From Dryas octopetala (Eukaryota > Streptophyta > Magnoliopsida > Rosales > Rosaceae), in contig OY992832.1 in NCBI GenBank assembly GCA_963921425.1, positions 8,556,001 through 8,620,000 on the forward strand: a stretch of DNA of 64,000 nt, read 5' to 3'. The position numbers and the translations under genes were made by a program. Positions 22,598-34,060 of the stretch are shown here, piece by piece. Every line of letters starts with the position of its first letter. Within the stretch, counting starts at the first letter, position 1. A model generated the notes under the pieces. It was not told the DNA's origin and did not search any database. It saw nothing but the letters and a program-made list of their open reading frames with translations.

Positions 22598-23366
22598 TTA
22601 GGGAACCTCTATAAGCTGCCGCGTATCACATTTTGGTGTGCGGGGACAATCTATCAGATTCATTCCGGCCGTATTGTCAAAACAGATGACCACCTCATGC
22701 AATTGTTGAATCGGAATAGCATACTTGCAACGAATGATAGCGTTGTGTCCAGTATATTTTGCTATGTCTCTAACAAGACTATAGTAGTTATACTTGTTCC
22801 CTGAATGAATGTTGGAAGGACCAAGCAAATATGTTAACTCGTAATGCTGCCACTTCTTGTGAGATTCCTCAAAGTAGTCTGTTTGCGGAAAAATATTGTC
22901 GGAACATCTGCCATGTTTGTCGTACTCATGTTCCCAAAAAACAACAGTTGGTGTCCTAAGTAGTACACTAGGCCAAGACAACGCCAGATCGGCTTGCTGT
23001 CGAGAGGACAACTAAAGATCCAACACAAACAACGTAACGTTAATACATATTGTGAGAAAAGCGTACATATATAAGAAATTAGAAACTACAATACATATAT
23101 ACACACGTACGTACCTGATTTAGCTGAAAAGTTGGACCACCATTAATAGAGCAATCCAGAACAGCATTTGAATAAAGGCTAGGCCATAATCCATGGATTG
23201 TAAAGAAGGGCGGCAGATTTTGGATGCAATCATGACGTCCATGGCATGTGCCTGCTGGCCATTGTTGTACGAATTGGAAATAATCAAAGGGCTGAGCAGC
23301 AAAGCTTACATCAAAGCACCCAACCAAAACACAAACCAAAACAATGGCAGTGTTTAAGACTGTCAT
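22598..23366 (-). CDS. T2-family ribonuclease of the S-RNase lineage, copy B
   Basis: Exons 23115-23366 and 22598-23011 encode the same 221 residues as copy A, with signal peptide and active site (His58, Glu113, Lys116, His117) intact. The DNA is identical to copy A from 21872 to 23648 (A: 10863-12639), while both flanks differ by several percent. Either copy could be expressed because the TATA box is shared. Unlike copy A, it has a full F-box gene close by, starting about 3.1 kb upstream of its ATG in divergent orientation. That RNase-plus-F-box layout is the one seen at S loci. The reservations about a true S-RNase role are the same as for copy A. Confidence 0.93.
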
Positions 23367-23467
23367 ACTTCAATGCTAAAGCGCGCAATAATAAAGAAGA
23401 AGGAATTGTGTGTTGGTTTCAGAATATAACAGTTATAACACACTACTAAGATCTTAAGATGAATTGG

Positions 23468-23475
23468 TTTATATA
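23468..23475 (-). promoter_or_regulatory. TATA box of RNase B
   Basis: TATATAAA on the minus strand, 102 bases upstream of the ATG, identical to copy A. Confidence 0.65.
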
Positions 23476-23722
23476 GATGAAGACGAATGACATGCATGGA
23501 GATGGAGTAGTGCTATAGTGATTTAGACTTATACTGACTTACTGAATTGAGAATTTCTTCCTAAGCAATTATGCTTCTATTTGTGGCACTGCACTGGCTG
23601 CATGTGTGAAAAAGTGAAAAATGATCAAGCCAATGTGATCATGCATTCCCACTGCACCTTAATTTGGTCAGTGTTGTGACTCAGTTGTGCTTAATTAAAC
23701 TTGCAGGACATGCAAGAGAAAT

Positions 23723-23893
23723 TATTCTGTATAACCGCTATATTGACAGGTGGTATAACCAGTCTATTTGTTATAATATAAGTGGATATTATTAATACTA
23801 TACCCTACTAATATAAACATATCGTCCAGTAATACCCTTACACGTTTGATTGGTTATACCACGTGGCGGTATATTGGTTATACTCTATAATTT
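23723..23893. mobile_element. Small inverted-repeat element in the RNase B upstream region
   Basis: Counterpart of 12714-12884. The left arm has CAGGTGG instead of CACGTGG, so one G-box-type core is lost here; the right arm keeps CACGTGG. Confidence 0.55.
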
Positions 23894-23899
23894 TTCGAC

Positions 23900-25675
23900 A
23901 TGCAGGGAGTGTTTCAAGAAATTAAAATGTCAATGCCATGGAAGTAGCAATTAATGGATTTTTTTTCGGGAAAAATAATGGGGAAAAACAGCTAATTATC
24001 ATCTTTCATCCCATTGAGGAATCAAAATACATTATTGTGAAAATATAGAAACTTGTTAAACATGTTTTTCAGTTTCCAATTTTGCAGACAAACCCCAACT
24101 TTGAAAAATCAAAATAACCATCGCAAGTATAATTTGGGGATTTTTGACAGTTTCAACTTTACAAATAACCATCTCAAATTCTCAGGTATATATATATGCA
24201 GTTGTTGCCGTCTAGTGGACGGAACCACTAGAATTGAAGACCTTCCCACTATAATTTTTCTCTGTCAATATATGACTCGATATTCATTTGATTGCTTAAT
24301 AGGTTCAATATCATCACAAATGGAAAGTTGACCCAGATCGAACAGCATTGTTTTGGGGTTTCGTGTGACTTGATATGTTTAGGGCGGTTATAGGCCAAGT
24401 GGGTTTTAGCAATTTTTGGTGATCTATCTATATTCGAGTATGTATTTCATATCATGCTTATCTGCCATGTGATATTCATATCAGAAAAAAACGTAAGAAA
24501 AGCAAATATTAATGGAATAAAAAATGGAGTTAAAACAAACCACGGACTTGTATATGCAAATGCTGTATACTGTAGTGTTGCATGCAATTCTCAAGCTGCC
24601 CATTACTCATGCCAAAATGGTTTGGCTATTTAAAACATTGTACGGTTGTACCCCAATATAGACAGCAGAGCAGTGGTCCAATAGTAACTCATAAGAAGGC
24701 CTAGGATAGCCCATAATTCTAACATGTAAATTGGCCCATCATAATAGGCCCACGACTAGGTTGTTATCACAATTAATTAACCACTACTCCTCTGAACTCG
24801 GTTGTGGTTTCTTGCTTAATCAATGGGATTATGGCCATCATTTCTTGAATTGTGAGATGCCACTTGATTTCAGAAATTATGGGATTATGGGTTAGCTGCT
24901 AACTTTAATTACCTGAAAATTTATATTGTATATATGGGTTTTCCTTGATTCTTATATTTTGTTCGAAAGTATAATGAATAAAGGGTTAGGTTGGATAGAA
25001 TAACGAAGGAGAATTGCCTTTTATATTATTCACAAGTCTAATGTACTAGGATTAAAATCCTCCACTATAATATACCAGCAGAAAGTACGTCCTAGAAGCT
25101 CTTTACAATGGGTACATACAAAGAATCTTAATTATAATAAATGAGTTTAATATAAAAACACTTTTTGAAGTTTTAAAACTTACAGCGAGACTCCTTAATG
25201 TTTCAATTTGTTTTCATATAACTCTTTTTGTTAAAATTTCATTCAAAAATATCTTTAAATAACAAATTTATCCATATAATTTATTTATACTAACACTCAT
25301 GAAATTTATAATATTTTTACACAATTCCCGAGGTTTTAGCCTTTTTTTATTTTTTTTTTTCATGTTACCCTTTAATCACAAATATAAATGACATAATTTT
25401 ATAAATACTAAAATAACAAAACTAGCTAATTTATGGTTTTTTTTTTTTGGGCAAATGCTAATTTATGGCTCTACCAATAGTATTTAACCTACGTCAATGA
25501 CAGAATTAAGGTCAATTAGGACCTATTCCTTAATTGTTTAATTAGTAATTAGTATCCTACAAGAATTTATAGCTTTTTTTATAGCAAAAAAGAATTTATA
25601 ACAATGGTTTGCATAATTTCAATCAAAAGCCCCTTTCTCAGTCTCTCTTGCGGAAGCTTTCGGTGCGGAAGGAAA
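23900..25675. other. Spacer between RNase B and F-box B
   Basis: Up to about 24889 this matches 12890-13978. From 24890 to about 25675 the DNA is unique in the window, AT-rich, with T-runs and no recognisable gene. It should contain the upstream region of F-box B. Confidence 0.5.
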
Positions 25676-26481
25676 AATTAATCCCAATTCCTAATATCTT
25701 CTCTCTCTCTCTCTCTCTCTCTCTTATCAGTCGTTTACTTCTCACACACACACACACACACTCTCTCTCTCTCTCTCTTTCCTCCTCCATCTCCTTCGAT
25801 ATCTCTTGGTCTTTTCCTCTTCCCAAGGACTAAGGTAATTACTTTACGTACGTGTATTTCCAATATCTAATCTTGTTGATAAATTTTCGGCACTCTTATT
25901 TTTCATGTTGTTTGTTTTCATATTTTTCTTTCTTTGAATAGTGTTTGTTTATTGTACGCTATTTGGATTTTAAGATCATCTTCAGCTCTTTCCCCTTATT
26001 TTCTTCAAATATAAAGATAAGTTTTGGGAAAAAGTTAAATTTGGAGAAGGGTTCTCCAATGCTAAAGTTGAAATTCCCTAAATCATGTAAAATTTGGTCA
26101 TTAGAGGTTTGAGGAGTCTCATCCATGATCACCAATCCATACGCTCCGATTTTAAATAAGATTCCGGCTAAAAGCATACAAGTACTGTAATGTGCCACTC
26201 CATGGGTGTCTGGTAACCATGTATGTAAGGGTATCGGGAAAATTTTTAAGAAAATCTTAAATTTATGGAAATTTTAGGGAATGATAGATGCTATGTTTTA
26301 AATTTGGTGAGCGGTAAAAAATGCTCTAACTCACATTTTTTTGATGAAATTTCATATAATATTGGGCTGTTCAGAAAAAGAATACTAGTAGAATTGGGTT
26401 TACCTTGGAATATTCTCACTTGGTTATTCATTTTTGTTTGTGTGTGTAAAAGGGGATCGAGAGGTTGATAGCATAGCAGAA
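25676..26481 (+). promoter_or_regulatory. 5' leader of F-box B with candidate intron
   Basis: Homologous to 1359-2121. It has CT and CA microsatellites (25699-25780) and the same donor consensus AAG|GTAATT at 25835. The acceptor lies in the T-rich or purine-rich stretch just before the ATG, as in copy A. Compared with A it has a ~22-base extra piece near 26124-26145. Confidence 0.5.
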
Positions 26482-27909
26482 ATGACTGTGTTTTGCAAAA
26501 TGCCAGAAGAGATGTTGGAACAAATTCTGTTAAGTCTGCCTCCAAAAAGTCTGATGCGGTTCAAATGCATCTCTAAATGGTGGTATGCTTTTATCAACAA
26601 CCCCAAGTTTGTAGCCAAGCACCTCTCCAACTCCATGCACAACAATTTCTCCACTTGTGTTATTTTGAAGCGATCAGTTGTTAAGGACACCAAGGACCCC
26701 AAGACTAATGAGATTGAGTTGGTATTCTCATTGCTTAATTTTTTCAATGGAAATAATGATGGTGAACCTGGATTTCTTTCTGGTGTCGATGACATGAAAA
26801 TTCCTCTTTCGATGAGCCAAAAGACATGGGGTGACTCTGACTCACTTCGAATTGTAGGCTATTGGACAAGGGATGCAGATAATGCTGGTGACCGTGACTT
26901 TCATCCGTACATTAGTGTTCCTGATTATGGTATCAGTCTGAAGACTAAGGGTGACTTACTTGGAATCATTGGTCATTGTAATGGGATCATTTGTCTAGCT
27001 TATCCTAGTGAGGTTCTAGTTTATCCTAGTCATGTGTTTTTATGGAATCCTGCAATTGAGGAATTCAAGCTTCTTCCACCCGAGCCATACCTTAAAAATT
27101 GGCCCAATGTAGGACATGAATGGTCCGAACCAGATTTGCTCCACTACCTCCCATGTCATAGTTTCACTGATGCTCTTGGATTTGGCTATGATTCTAAATC
27201 TAAAGATTACAAAGTGGTTAATTTTGGATTTGATGGTTCATATCTTGTGCATGGTGATCATCAACAGATTATCCATCCTCCCAAAGCAGTAGTATACACC
27301 TTGAGTACTGATTCTTGGAAAGAGATCAAAACTGATTCTTTACAAACAGAAACTACTAACCTTTGGCCTGAATATTTCCAGTTGTACCTCAATGGAATGT
27401 GTTATTGGTTGGGACATGAGCAACATAAGGAAGGACATGTGTTTGACTTTTTATATGAAGAATACATAAGGGATGTGATCATTTTGTTCGATATGGGCAA
27501 TGAAGTATTTCAAGAAATACTGCTACCAGATGTTTTCTATGATATAATTGTGCATGATTTGCGCCTTTTAGTTTGGAACAAATCCATTGCTCTTTTCGGA
27601 TTTTCTAGTGCACATGATTCTTTTGAATCGTTTGGAATATGGGTGATGGATGTACTTGGTGGTGCTAGGAGTGCTTGGACAAAACTTCATACTTTTGAGC
27701 TCATTGAGAGGCCGTTGGCAATTTGGAAGAGCGATGAGATTCTTATGATTGACAAAGATGGATCAATATTCTCCTATAACTTCAGCACCAATATGCATAC
27801 GTATCTTCCCATTCAAAGTGTGCCAGAGTATTTTGCCAAAGCTATTGTTTATGTGAATAGTATAGTTTCAGTTAGAGGAGGGAACAAGCTTGAGAGCAGA
27901 GGATTCTAG
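26482..27909 (+). CDS. S-locus F-box-like protein (SLFL/SFBB type), copy B
   Basis: Predicted 475-residue F-box protein with the same layout as copy A: F-box at about residues 7-48, then an F-box-associated type 1 domain, no coding intron. It is nearly identical to copy A over residues 1-126 and over the central ~200 residues, where only one Asp/Glu change was seen. It differs in two blocks. Around DADNAGDRDFHPYISVPDYG it has three extra residues. From about VFYDIIVHDLRLL to the C-terminus there is a further insertion at GFSSAHDSFESFGIW. It is convergent with the intact AGO2 gene and is the complete F-box gene nearest to RNase B. Expected role: target recognition in an SCF ligase; its target is unknown. 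Confidence 0.93.
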   Translation: MTVFCKMPEEMLEQILLSLPPKSLMRFKCISKWWYAFINNPKFVAKHLSNSMHNNFSTCVILKRSVVKDTKDPKTNEIELVFSLLNFFNGNNDGEPGFLSGVDDMKIPLSMSQKTWGDSDSLRIVGYWTRDADNAGDRDFHPYISVPDYGISLKTKGDLLGIIGHCNGIICLAYPSEVLVYPSHVFLWNPAIEEFKLLPPEPYLKNWPNVGHEWSEPDLLHYLPCHSFTDALGFGYDSKSKDYKVVNFGFDGSYLVHGDHQQIIHPPKAVVYTLSTDSWKEIKTDSLQTETTNLWPEYFQLYLNGMCYWLGHEQHKEGHVFDFLYEEYIRDVIILFDMGNEVFQEILLPDVFYDIIVHDLRLLVWNKSIALFGFSSAHDSFESFGIWVMDVLGGARSAWTKLHTFELIERPLAIWKSDEILMIDKDGSIFSYNFSTNMHTYLPIQSVPEYFAKAIVYVNSIVSVRGGNKLESRGF

Positions 27910-27964
27910 CATTGTAATTCCTTACTGTCTGCTATATGTAAAAGCTTGATAAAATATATTTATC

Positions 27965-27970
27965 AATAAA
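27965..27970 (+). terminator. AATAAA poly(A) signal of F-box B
   Basis: AATAAA 55 bases after the stop codon, same position as in copy A. Confidence 0.55.
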
Positions 27971-28833
27971 GATGTTGAAATTTTTTTTTTTTTTCTTCTC
28001 CCAAAAGGTAGCACTGTGCAAATTATGAAGGTTTTAAACTATTTTACAGAGTGAGATTAGTGTTGAGTTCACTCACAACATGTTCTTACTCTGTGAAGTT
28101 GGGTCGAAATCAGACAAATCCGAGCCTTATGCACAACAGGTGGTTTGATAGTATGTTTTTCTGGCCTTTATTGGTTGACCACTGTAAAGTTGTATTAGCT
28201 TTCCGCAATTTCCCTTCAGATGCGTATAATGCCCTTAATAACTTATCAAGGTTTGGTTTGGTGCTTGGTTTCATGTGAATTTGGCAGAACTCACAGCAAT
28301 GAGCGCGGATAGCTTACTGGAACAATTCAGGGACGAAGTCGAAGCTTTCCATTTGGATGTCTTGTAGTGTACTCTATTTACTTTTAATGTGCAGATTGAA
28401 ATGTTAATATTAATAGAGTTTGTCCTCCTTTTAGCTATCAAAATAGGACATTTTCTGCCGCAGTTGGTGGCCTTTTGTTTTCTTAAGTGATTGCTTTTCT
28501 TCGTTCTTAATATACATTTCATGCACAGCTTCTGCACACAGGTAGTTTCATCATACCGAATCCTGAGTTTCATAAATATTAACATTCCATCACACTCATA
28601 AACATTCAAACAGATAGCAAACCCACCACAATTCATATATCGCAAAAAAGAAATAAACACAAACAACACCACAAAGGACTGAGTACATGCTAGATCTCCA
28701 CAGTGATCTAGAACCCCTATCCAAAAACAGAATGTTCAACCCCCAAACAGCTTGAACTGAGTCTTCTTACACAAAGCATAATCCAAATACAAAAAACAAA
28801 ATGCTAAACATAATATTTCGACACAAAAACCCA
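27971..28833. other. Spacer between F-box B and AGO2
   Basis: Copy of 3590-4452 with few changes. It probably contains the convergent 3' ends of F-box B and AGO2. No gene is supported. Confidence 0.55.
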
Positions 28834-28854
28834 TTAGATTCACGCACAAACAAC
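28834..28854 (-). promoter_or_regulatory. miR403-complementary site in the AGO2 3' UTR
   Basis: The + strand has TTAGATTCACGCACAAAC, equal to the first 18 bases of miR403, so the AGO2 mRNA is complementary to the miRNA including its seed and cleavage positions. The site is about 105 bases downstream of the stop codon. Regulation of AGO2 by miR403 through the 3' UTR is established knowledge; activity here is inferred. Confidence 0.85.
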
Positions 28855-28956
28855 TTCACAGGAGGTTGGAATTGCGTCCGGGTTTTCCCATTAACGGTAA
28901 CCATCTCCTTCTATTTCCACACAAGGAAAGACATCATGGGATCATGCTCTGGCCTT

Positions 28957-31900
28957 TCATATGAAAAACATTATGTTTTCCAGATCAGCATGCAACTTGT
29001 AAAATCTTTCATCTAGAGAAGCCACTGGGAGGGCTGAAGATGCCATTGATGATGATGAAGCGGAGGATGATGCTGAAGCTGGAGACTGTCCTTCCATCAT
29101 AGTCTCTTGGTATAATCGCCCTCTATATGCCACAAGGTCAGCATAGTACACCGGTGGGACCAATGATACAGGTTTAGTACACCTTGCAAAGGTGAAGCAC
29201 AAGTCATAGATGAGTTTCTGCAATTGGTCAGAAGTAAACCTGTGCTCATCCCAAAGAACATGGTAGTGTGTGGGCTTGCTTGTTCCAAGGCTTCCATAGT
29301 GACTGCAGAGATAGAAGTCAAACTCAAATGGGTGCACAATAATTGTGTCCACCACAGTTCCTGGTGAGACATTGCTAATGAAACTCCCATCCCTCCCACT
29401 CTCCAGAAACAAACGTGTATGGTGCCGCTTCTGGGCAACAATAAGTGTGATGGTTGGAAAGTAGTTTATACTTCCTAAAGCCCTCTTCAGGTCTAGTAAC
29501 TCTTCATTGAGAACCATATCAAACTGGCCCTCACTGACTCCATCACGAAAGACCAAGATTTTTGCTGGCTTGACTTTATTTAATCTTTCATAATATTCAA
29601 CAAGCTCCAAACACATGTCTCCAAAGTTCAATATCTTCTCAGTACCACCATACTGGGGTCGGTACTGGGGTCGAACTCGTGCAGCATAACGATTCACAGC
29701 AGGCCAGTTTACAGTGGCAACAACCGCTGCTATTGAGGGACTTGTCGTGTTCCGCGCAGCAGGATGGTTGACATCAGCCCCCACAAACATAACATGGGCT
29801 GCATCCCCAAAGAGAGGAAGCCGATCAATTAGCTCTACATTACTGCCTCCAAGCTTGGCATTGATCTTGAGTGCAAGATTAGCAAGATACTGGTCATTTG
29901 CTTTGTTGGCCATATTTGACAAGCAGCACTGCGTCACTATGCCAATTTGAGTCTCAGAGATCCACTTCAGATACTTGTAACCAGGATCTTTTTTAGCCAT
30001 TACACAAACAAGTATTTGTAAGTGGCCTTTGCCTATCTTATATGCCTGTTCAGTAACTCTTCCAAGCAGTTCACGAAGCATGTCAACACTTGAGAATGGT
30101 CTCATTGAAGTGGTTTCATATAGAAGAGGCTCTTCCATTCTGATTCCCAAATTATTGCACCGACTAATGAGCCTTGGAATGAAATGATTAGGGTCCAATC
30201 TCGATCGATCATAACTGCTGAAATCAAGTACAGCCCAGCGACTGATTGGTTTTCCATCCACAACAGACTTCCCAACCAGATTCCATTGGCATTTCTCTCT
30301 GTCAACTGCTACCCTAGTCACCTTGCCACCAGAAGCACCCACCTTCAACTCAGGCGGGCCAATGACACGCCCTGTTACTGGTGTCATGTTCATGTTGACT
30401 TCAATTTCAAAATTTCCAATGATGCCACCACTGCCGATAACAAAACAGGAACAAAATTAATCACTACAGTTTTTCTTACAGATATAGGTCACTCAAAATT
30501 GTAATAACTATTGCAAATGATTCCATATTCATAGCATTGTTTGTGTAAAAATATTGATCATTCAAAATGCTTACTTCACTACAACCACTGAAAAGTCTAA
30601 AATTCATCCACAACCAATCTACATGTGTAAGCTACTAGACTACCGGTAATTAATATTAAGTTATTAACATCACCAAATTGGAAACAAGTCCACTATCACT
30701 AGCATTCTATTAAGAATTACCGTCAAAATTCATAAATAGTATTAGAACACACTTCTGGTTCTCTGCCTTCAGAGAAAGCAACACCTGCTAACAAGAGATT
30801 GTTTGCTTGCGTTTGACAAAAAAAATTAAAAGCGCTTTTGAGTTATAAAAGCACTTGGAAGCGCTTCTTGGTGAAGCATCTTGTAGGTGCTTCCTCAAGA
30901 AGCACTTCCAAGTACATTTACAAGAAGCACTTAGATTTTTTTCAAGAAGCACTTTTGGTCCTCTTGGGCCCGTTTGGCACTGCTTCTTAGAAACACTTTT
31001 ATTTAGTAGCGTTTTTATCAGAAGCGCTTATGTTAAGAAGCACATATAAATTTTTATAAAACTTCTAAATTGTTTATGCAAAAGCACTTAAAAGTGCTTC
31101 TTGAGAAAACACCTAACAGGTGCTTCTCAAAAAACCCCTTAGAAGTGCTTTTATAACTCAAAAGCACTTCTAATTATTTTTGCCAAACGCTATTAAAAGC
31201 GCTTTTACTAATTTGAAAGCGCTTTTGACAATTTTAAAAGCAGTGCCAAACGGGCCCATGTGTTTCTAACAAAAGCGCTTCTAGTGAAAGCGCTACTGAG
31301 CAAAAGCGCTTCCTATAGAAGCACTTCCAAACATGCCCTAAGTATCCAAACTAATCCATTTTCCATGCAAGAAGAACAATGAATTCAAGAAAATTCACGA
31401 AAACAGTGGGAGTTCAATAAAATTTAACTTACTAACCAAAAATAAGGGAGATAAATTGGACATTTACGTACCCACAAGGTCCATCGTCTGACTGTACCAT
31501 GTCGCATATCATGTCCGACCGTACCTTTGGTAGAGCCAATGACATGTTCTTCAACAGGATGCCTGCTTCTCTGTCCAAGTTCTCCTTTGGGTACCTTTGC
31601 CCCTCAACTAAGACACAGAACTCCATTGGTGTATCGTTCTTCCTACCATTTTTCCCCAAATCCAAGCAGGGAATGTCTTTGTAATTGATATCCACGTATT
31701 TGTCTTTGAAATAATCAAGAAGTTTAACTTTCATAGGTGGACCCTGGCCATCTATGTCTACAGCATCAAATGTAATATCTCGGGCATTCTTACTAGTTAG
31801 CCCCTTGATGATGTACTTCTGCTTGGTATGACGGTGAGTCACAGTAACTTTTAATCCCCTCAATACATCCTCAACCTGCCTCCTAAACCTATTGAAATCA

Positions 31901-33700
31901 TTCAAGTTAAAACCCCTTATATGTTCTCGGAGAAAATCTAGAACTGGCATGCGCTTATGAAATGCCAAAACTGAGTAGTCCAGACACATAGCAGGACCCT
32001 GGGACGTGAGCCTTAAGCTATTCTGAAAGCCTTTAAATGCAGCAATACCAGGACTAAGGTTATCCGTAGATTCAGCAGGGTAAAAGTTTCGGCCAACAGA
32101 AACTAAGCGCCTTGTTGGATTCTCCTTCATTACCAAATCCATCCCCTGTAATATATCACGAGGAATAGACAAAAGGTGGCCACTCAAGTAGTCCTTCAAC
32201 TTGCAAAGCTTGAGCTCATTTACAAGTTTTATAGTAAAAATGTATGAGCTGAACCTTGTGCCTTCTTCCTCAGGAACCTCCACCTTAAACGCTCCAGTGG
32301 GCAATGGCACTGCACTGAAAATGTTCTTTTCACCATCGTAAGCAGTCATTAACAAGGGAAAATTTGAAGGATCATCAGCGGATAACTTGTTCCTGATAGC
32401 AGAAAGATCAGACTTTGATATTTTAACAGGCCGGCCACTCTTCGTAGGCTTCTCTGGTTTGACATCAACATCATAATGCATTATAATACTCTCAGGATTG
32501 AACGAGACATGAAAATGATTAGCACGAAGCCTAGCAGTTCGGATAGCTTTTGTGCCACCATTATCAGGTCGTTTCACAGGGAGATGTCTGTCTGCACTGT
32601 CCAAAGAAGACGGAGGAGGCGTCTGTTTCGGAATTTCCAGTGCTTGCATTCTAGGAACAAGAGTATCTGTGCAGGAAAAATATACAAAAAGGTTTATCAA
32701 TAAGACTGATTATATATTTTAATTCAAATGGCTAAACTAGCTGTAGCAAAAAGCTCACCAAGATTAAATATAAAAAATTTGAAACAAAAAGGCAGGGAAG
32801 GTAAGCCCAAACTCTGACAAACATTTTTCCATTGTCAACGCATTTATGCAAGAGTTTCAGCTTTCACAAAACTGCCTTCCATATTAAATTGTTAAGAAAA
32901 ATTATTTAGTAATGATTTGATTGATTTCTTAGTAAAATCAATAAATACAAAAAAAAAAACAAAAACAAAAACAAACTAAACGAAAATGTAAGGGATCCAC
33001 CACTAAGCAATAAACGCACATTTATTATAACCACGCGCGCATTATACACATACAATCGTAAAACCAATAATGCTTACCTGAGAAACCCTGATATTAACAC
33101 TTAATCAGATCAAAATTAGGGAAAAATAGCACTGATTTACTTTCAAAATTAACCATGCTTCGCAGTCTATCACTCAGTTGCACAAAAAACAATTGTACAT
33201 CAAAATGTTGCAATAGGGGCTTATAGCAAACAAAAATACTTGGAACATTGAAACTAAGAAGAAAACGTGAATGAACAAGAAGGACCCAGAATCAAAAGAT
33301 CCATACCAGCAGGGTTGTTGTTCAGCGCTGGAAATGCAGGAGAAGGCGCTGGTGCTGGTGCAGGTGCAGGTGCAGGTGCAGGCGCAGGCGCTGTGGGTCC
33401 CCACGCTCTAGTGGGAGTCGGCTCACCCCATCCATGATGATAAGGCCTCCCTTGCTGGCTCCGATTCTGTTGCTGCTGATTCTGCTGTTGATACTGATCT
33501 TGTGGTGGTTGATTGTGGTAACCACGACCACGACCACCGTAACCGCCACCATAACCGCCACCCCTGCCTCTCTCTCCTCCTCCTCTACCTCCATTTCCCC
33601 TTCCATGGCCGCCATGGCCTCCTCTTTCACCACCATCACTGCCTCTGCCTCTTCCTCTTCCTCTTCCTCTGTAGCCACCACCACCACCACCGCGTTCCAT
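28957..33700 (-). CDS. AGO2: ARGONAUTE 2, intact
   Basis: Three exons: 33307-33700, 31472-32666, 28957-30430 (GT/AG, frame-consistent), 1020 residues. The N-terminus is Gly/Arg-rich (MERGGGGGGYRGRGRGRGRG), then a Gln-rich stretch, then an Ala-Pro repeat. An N domain, PAZ (around residues 370-490), MID and PIWI follow. Catalytic residues are Asp749 (GADVNHP), Asp826 (FRDGVSEG) and Asp961 (YYADLVAY). The third position is Asp where most Argonautes have His, as reported for Arabidopsis AGO2. Length, GR-rich start, DDD triad, exon layout and the miR403 site all support AGO2. AGO2 binds small RNAs, mostly with 5' A, and acts in antiviral and antibacterial defence and DNA repair. Intron 2 (30431-31471) carries nested MITEs. 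The last 1.15 kb is duplicated at 4576-5730. Confidence 0.95.
30808..31340. mobile_element. Older MITE-like element in AGO2 intron 2, split by a younger one
   Basis: Repeated AAGCGCTT/AAGCACTT motifs occur at 30808-30965 and 31259-31340, on either side of the complete element at 30968-31258. The right end reads 'cttccaaacatgcccta'. Limits are approximate and the left end is degenerate. Confidence 0.5.
30968..31258. mobile_element. Tourist/PIF-like MITE in AGO2 intron 2
   Basis: It begins GGGCCCGTTTGGCACTGCTT and ends AAAGCAGTGCCAAACGGGCC, near-perfect inverted termini. A second full copy lies at 54827-55107 in a ZIP intron. At 291 bases with no coding capacity, it is a typical MITE. Confidence 0.85.
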
Positions 33701-34060
33701 TGGAGACTTCGGGAGCAGCTTGATCTCGAAACCCTAGCCCAAAACCAGAACAAGAAAAAAAACTCGCCTCAAAATTCACTCTCTTGTCTTCCAGACTCTT
33801 CTTCTACGCAATTCCCAAAAAAGCAGAAATAAGGGAAGAGATTCAAAGGGACGGTTTATTCTTACAGAGTTGGTGGGTGCGAAATGACGGTCTAGCCCTT
33901 ACAGAGTCAACCTCGGAGAAAATGTGTAAGAGACGTTTGGAATATTGGTGGAAAAATCCAGAAGCTTCGATGGAACTGAGAGACTGAGTGGGCCCTTTCC
34001 CTATTGCCCGCGTTCGAAAATCGGGAATGGAATATTGGAATGGACGGAGCATCTGATGGA
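33701..34060. other. AGO2 leader and promoter region
   Basis: Upstream of the AGO2 ATG. Short frames on both strands here look accidental. I see no convincing TATA box; GA/CT-rich stretches are present. Confidence 0.4.

Noticed and set aside
33434..33832. Frames on the + strand opposite AGO2 exon 1
   Set aside because: Shadows of the GC-rich Gly/Arg-coding exon of AGO2.
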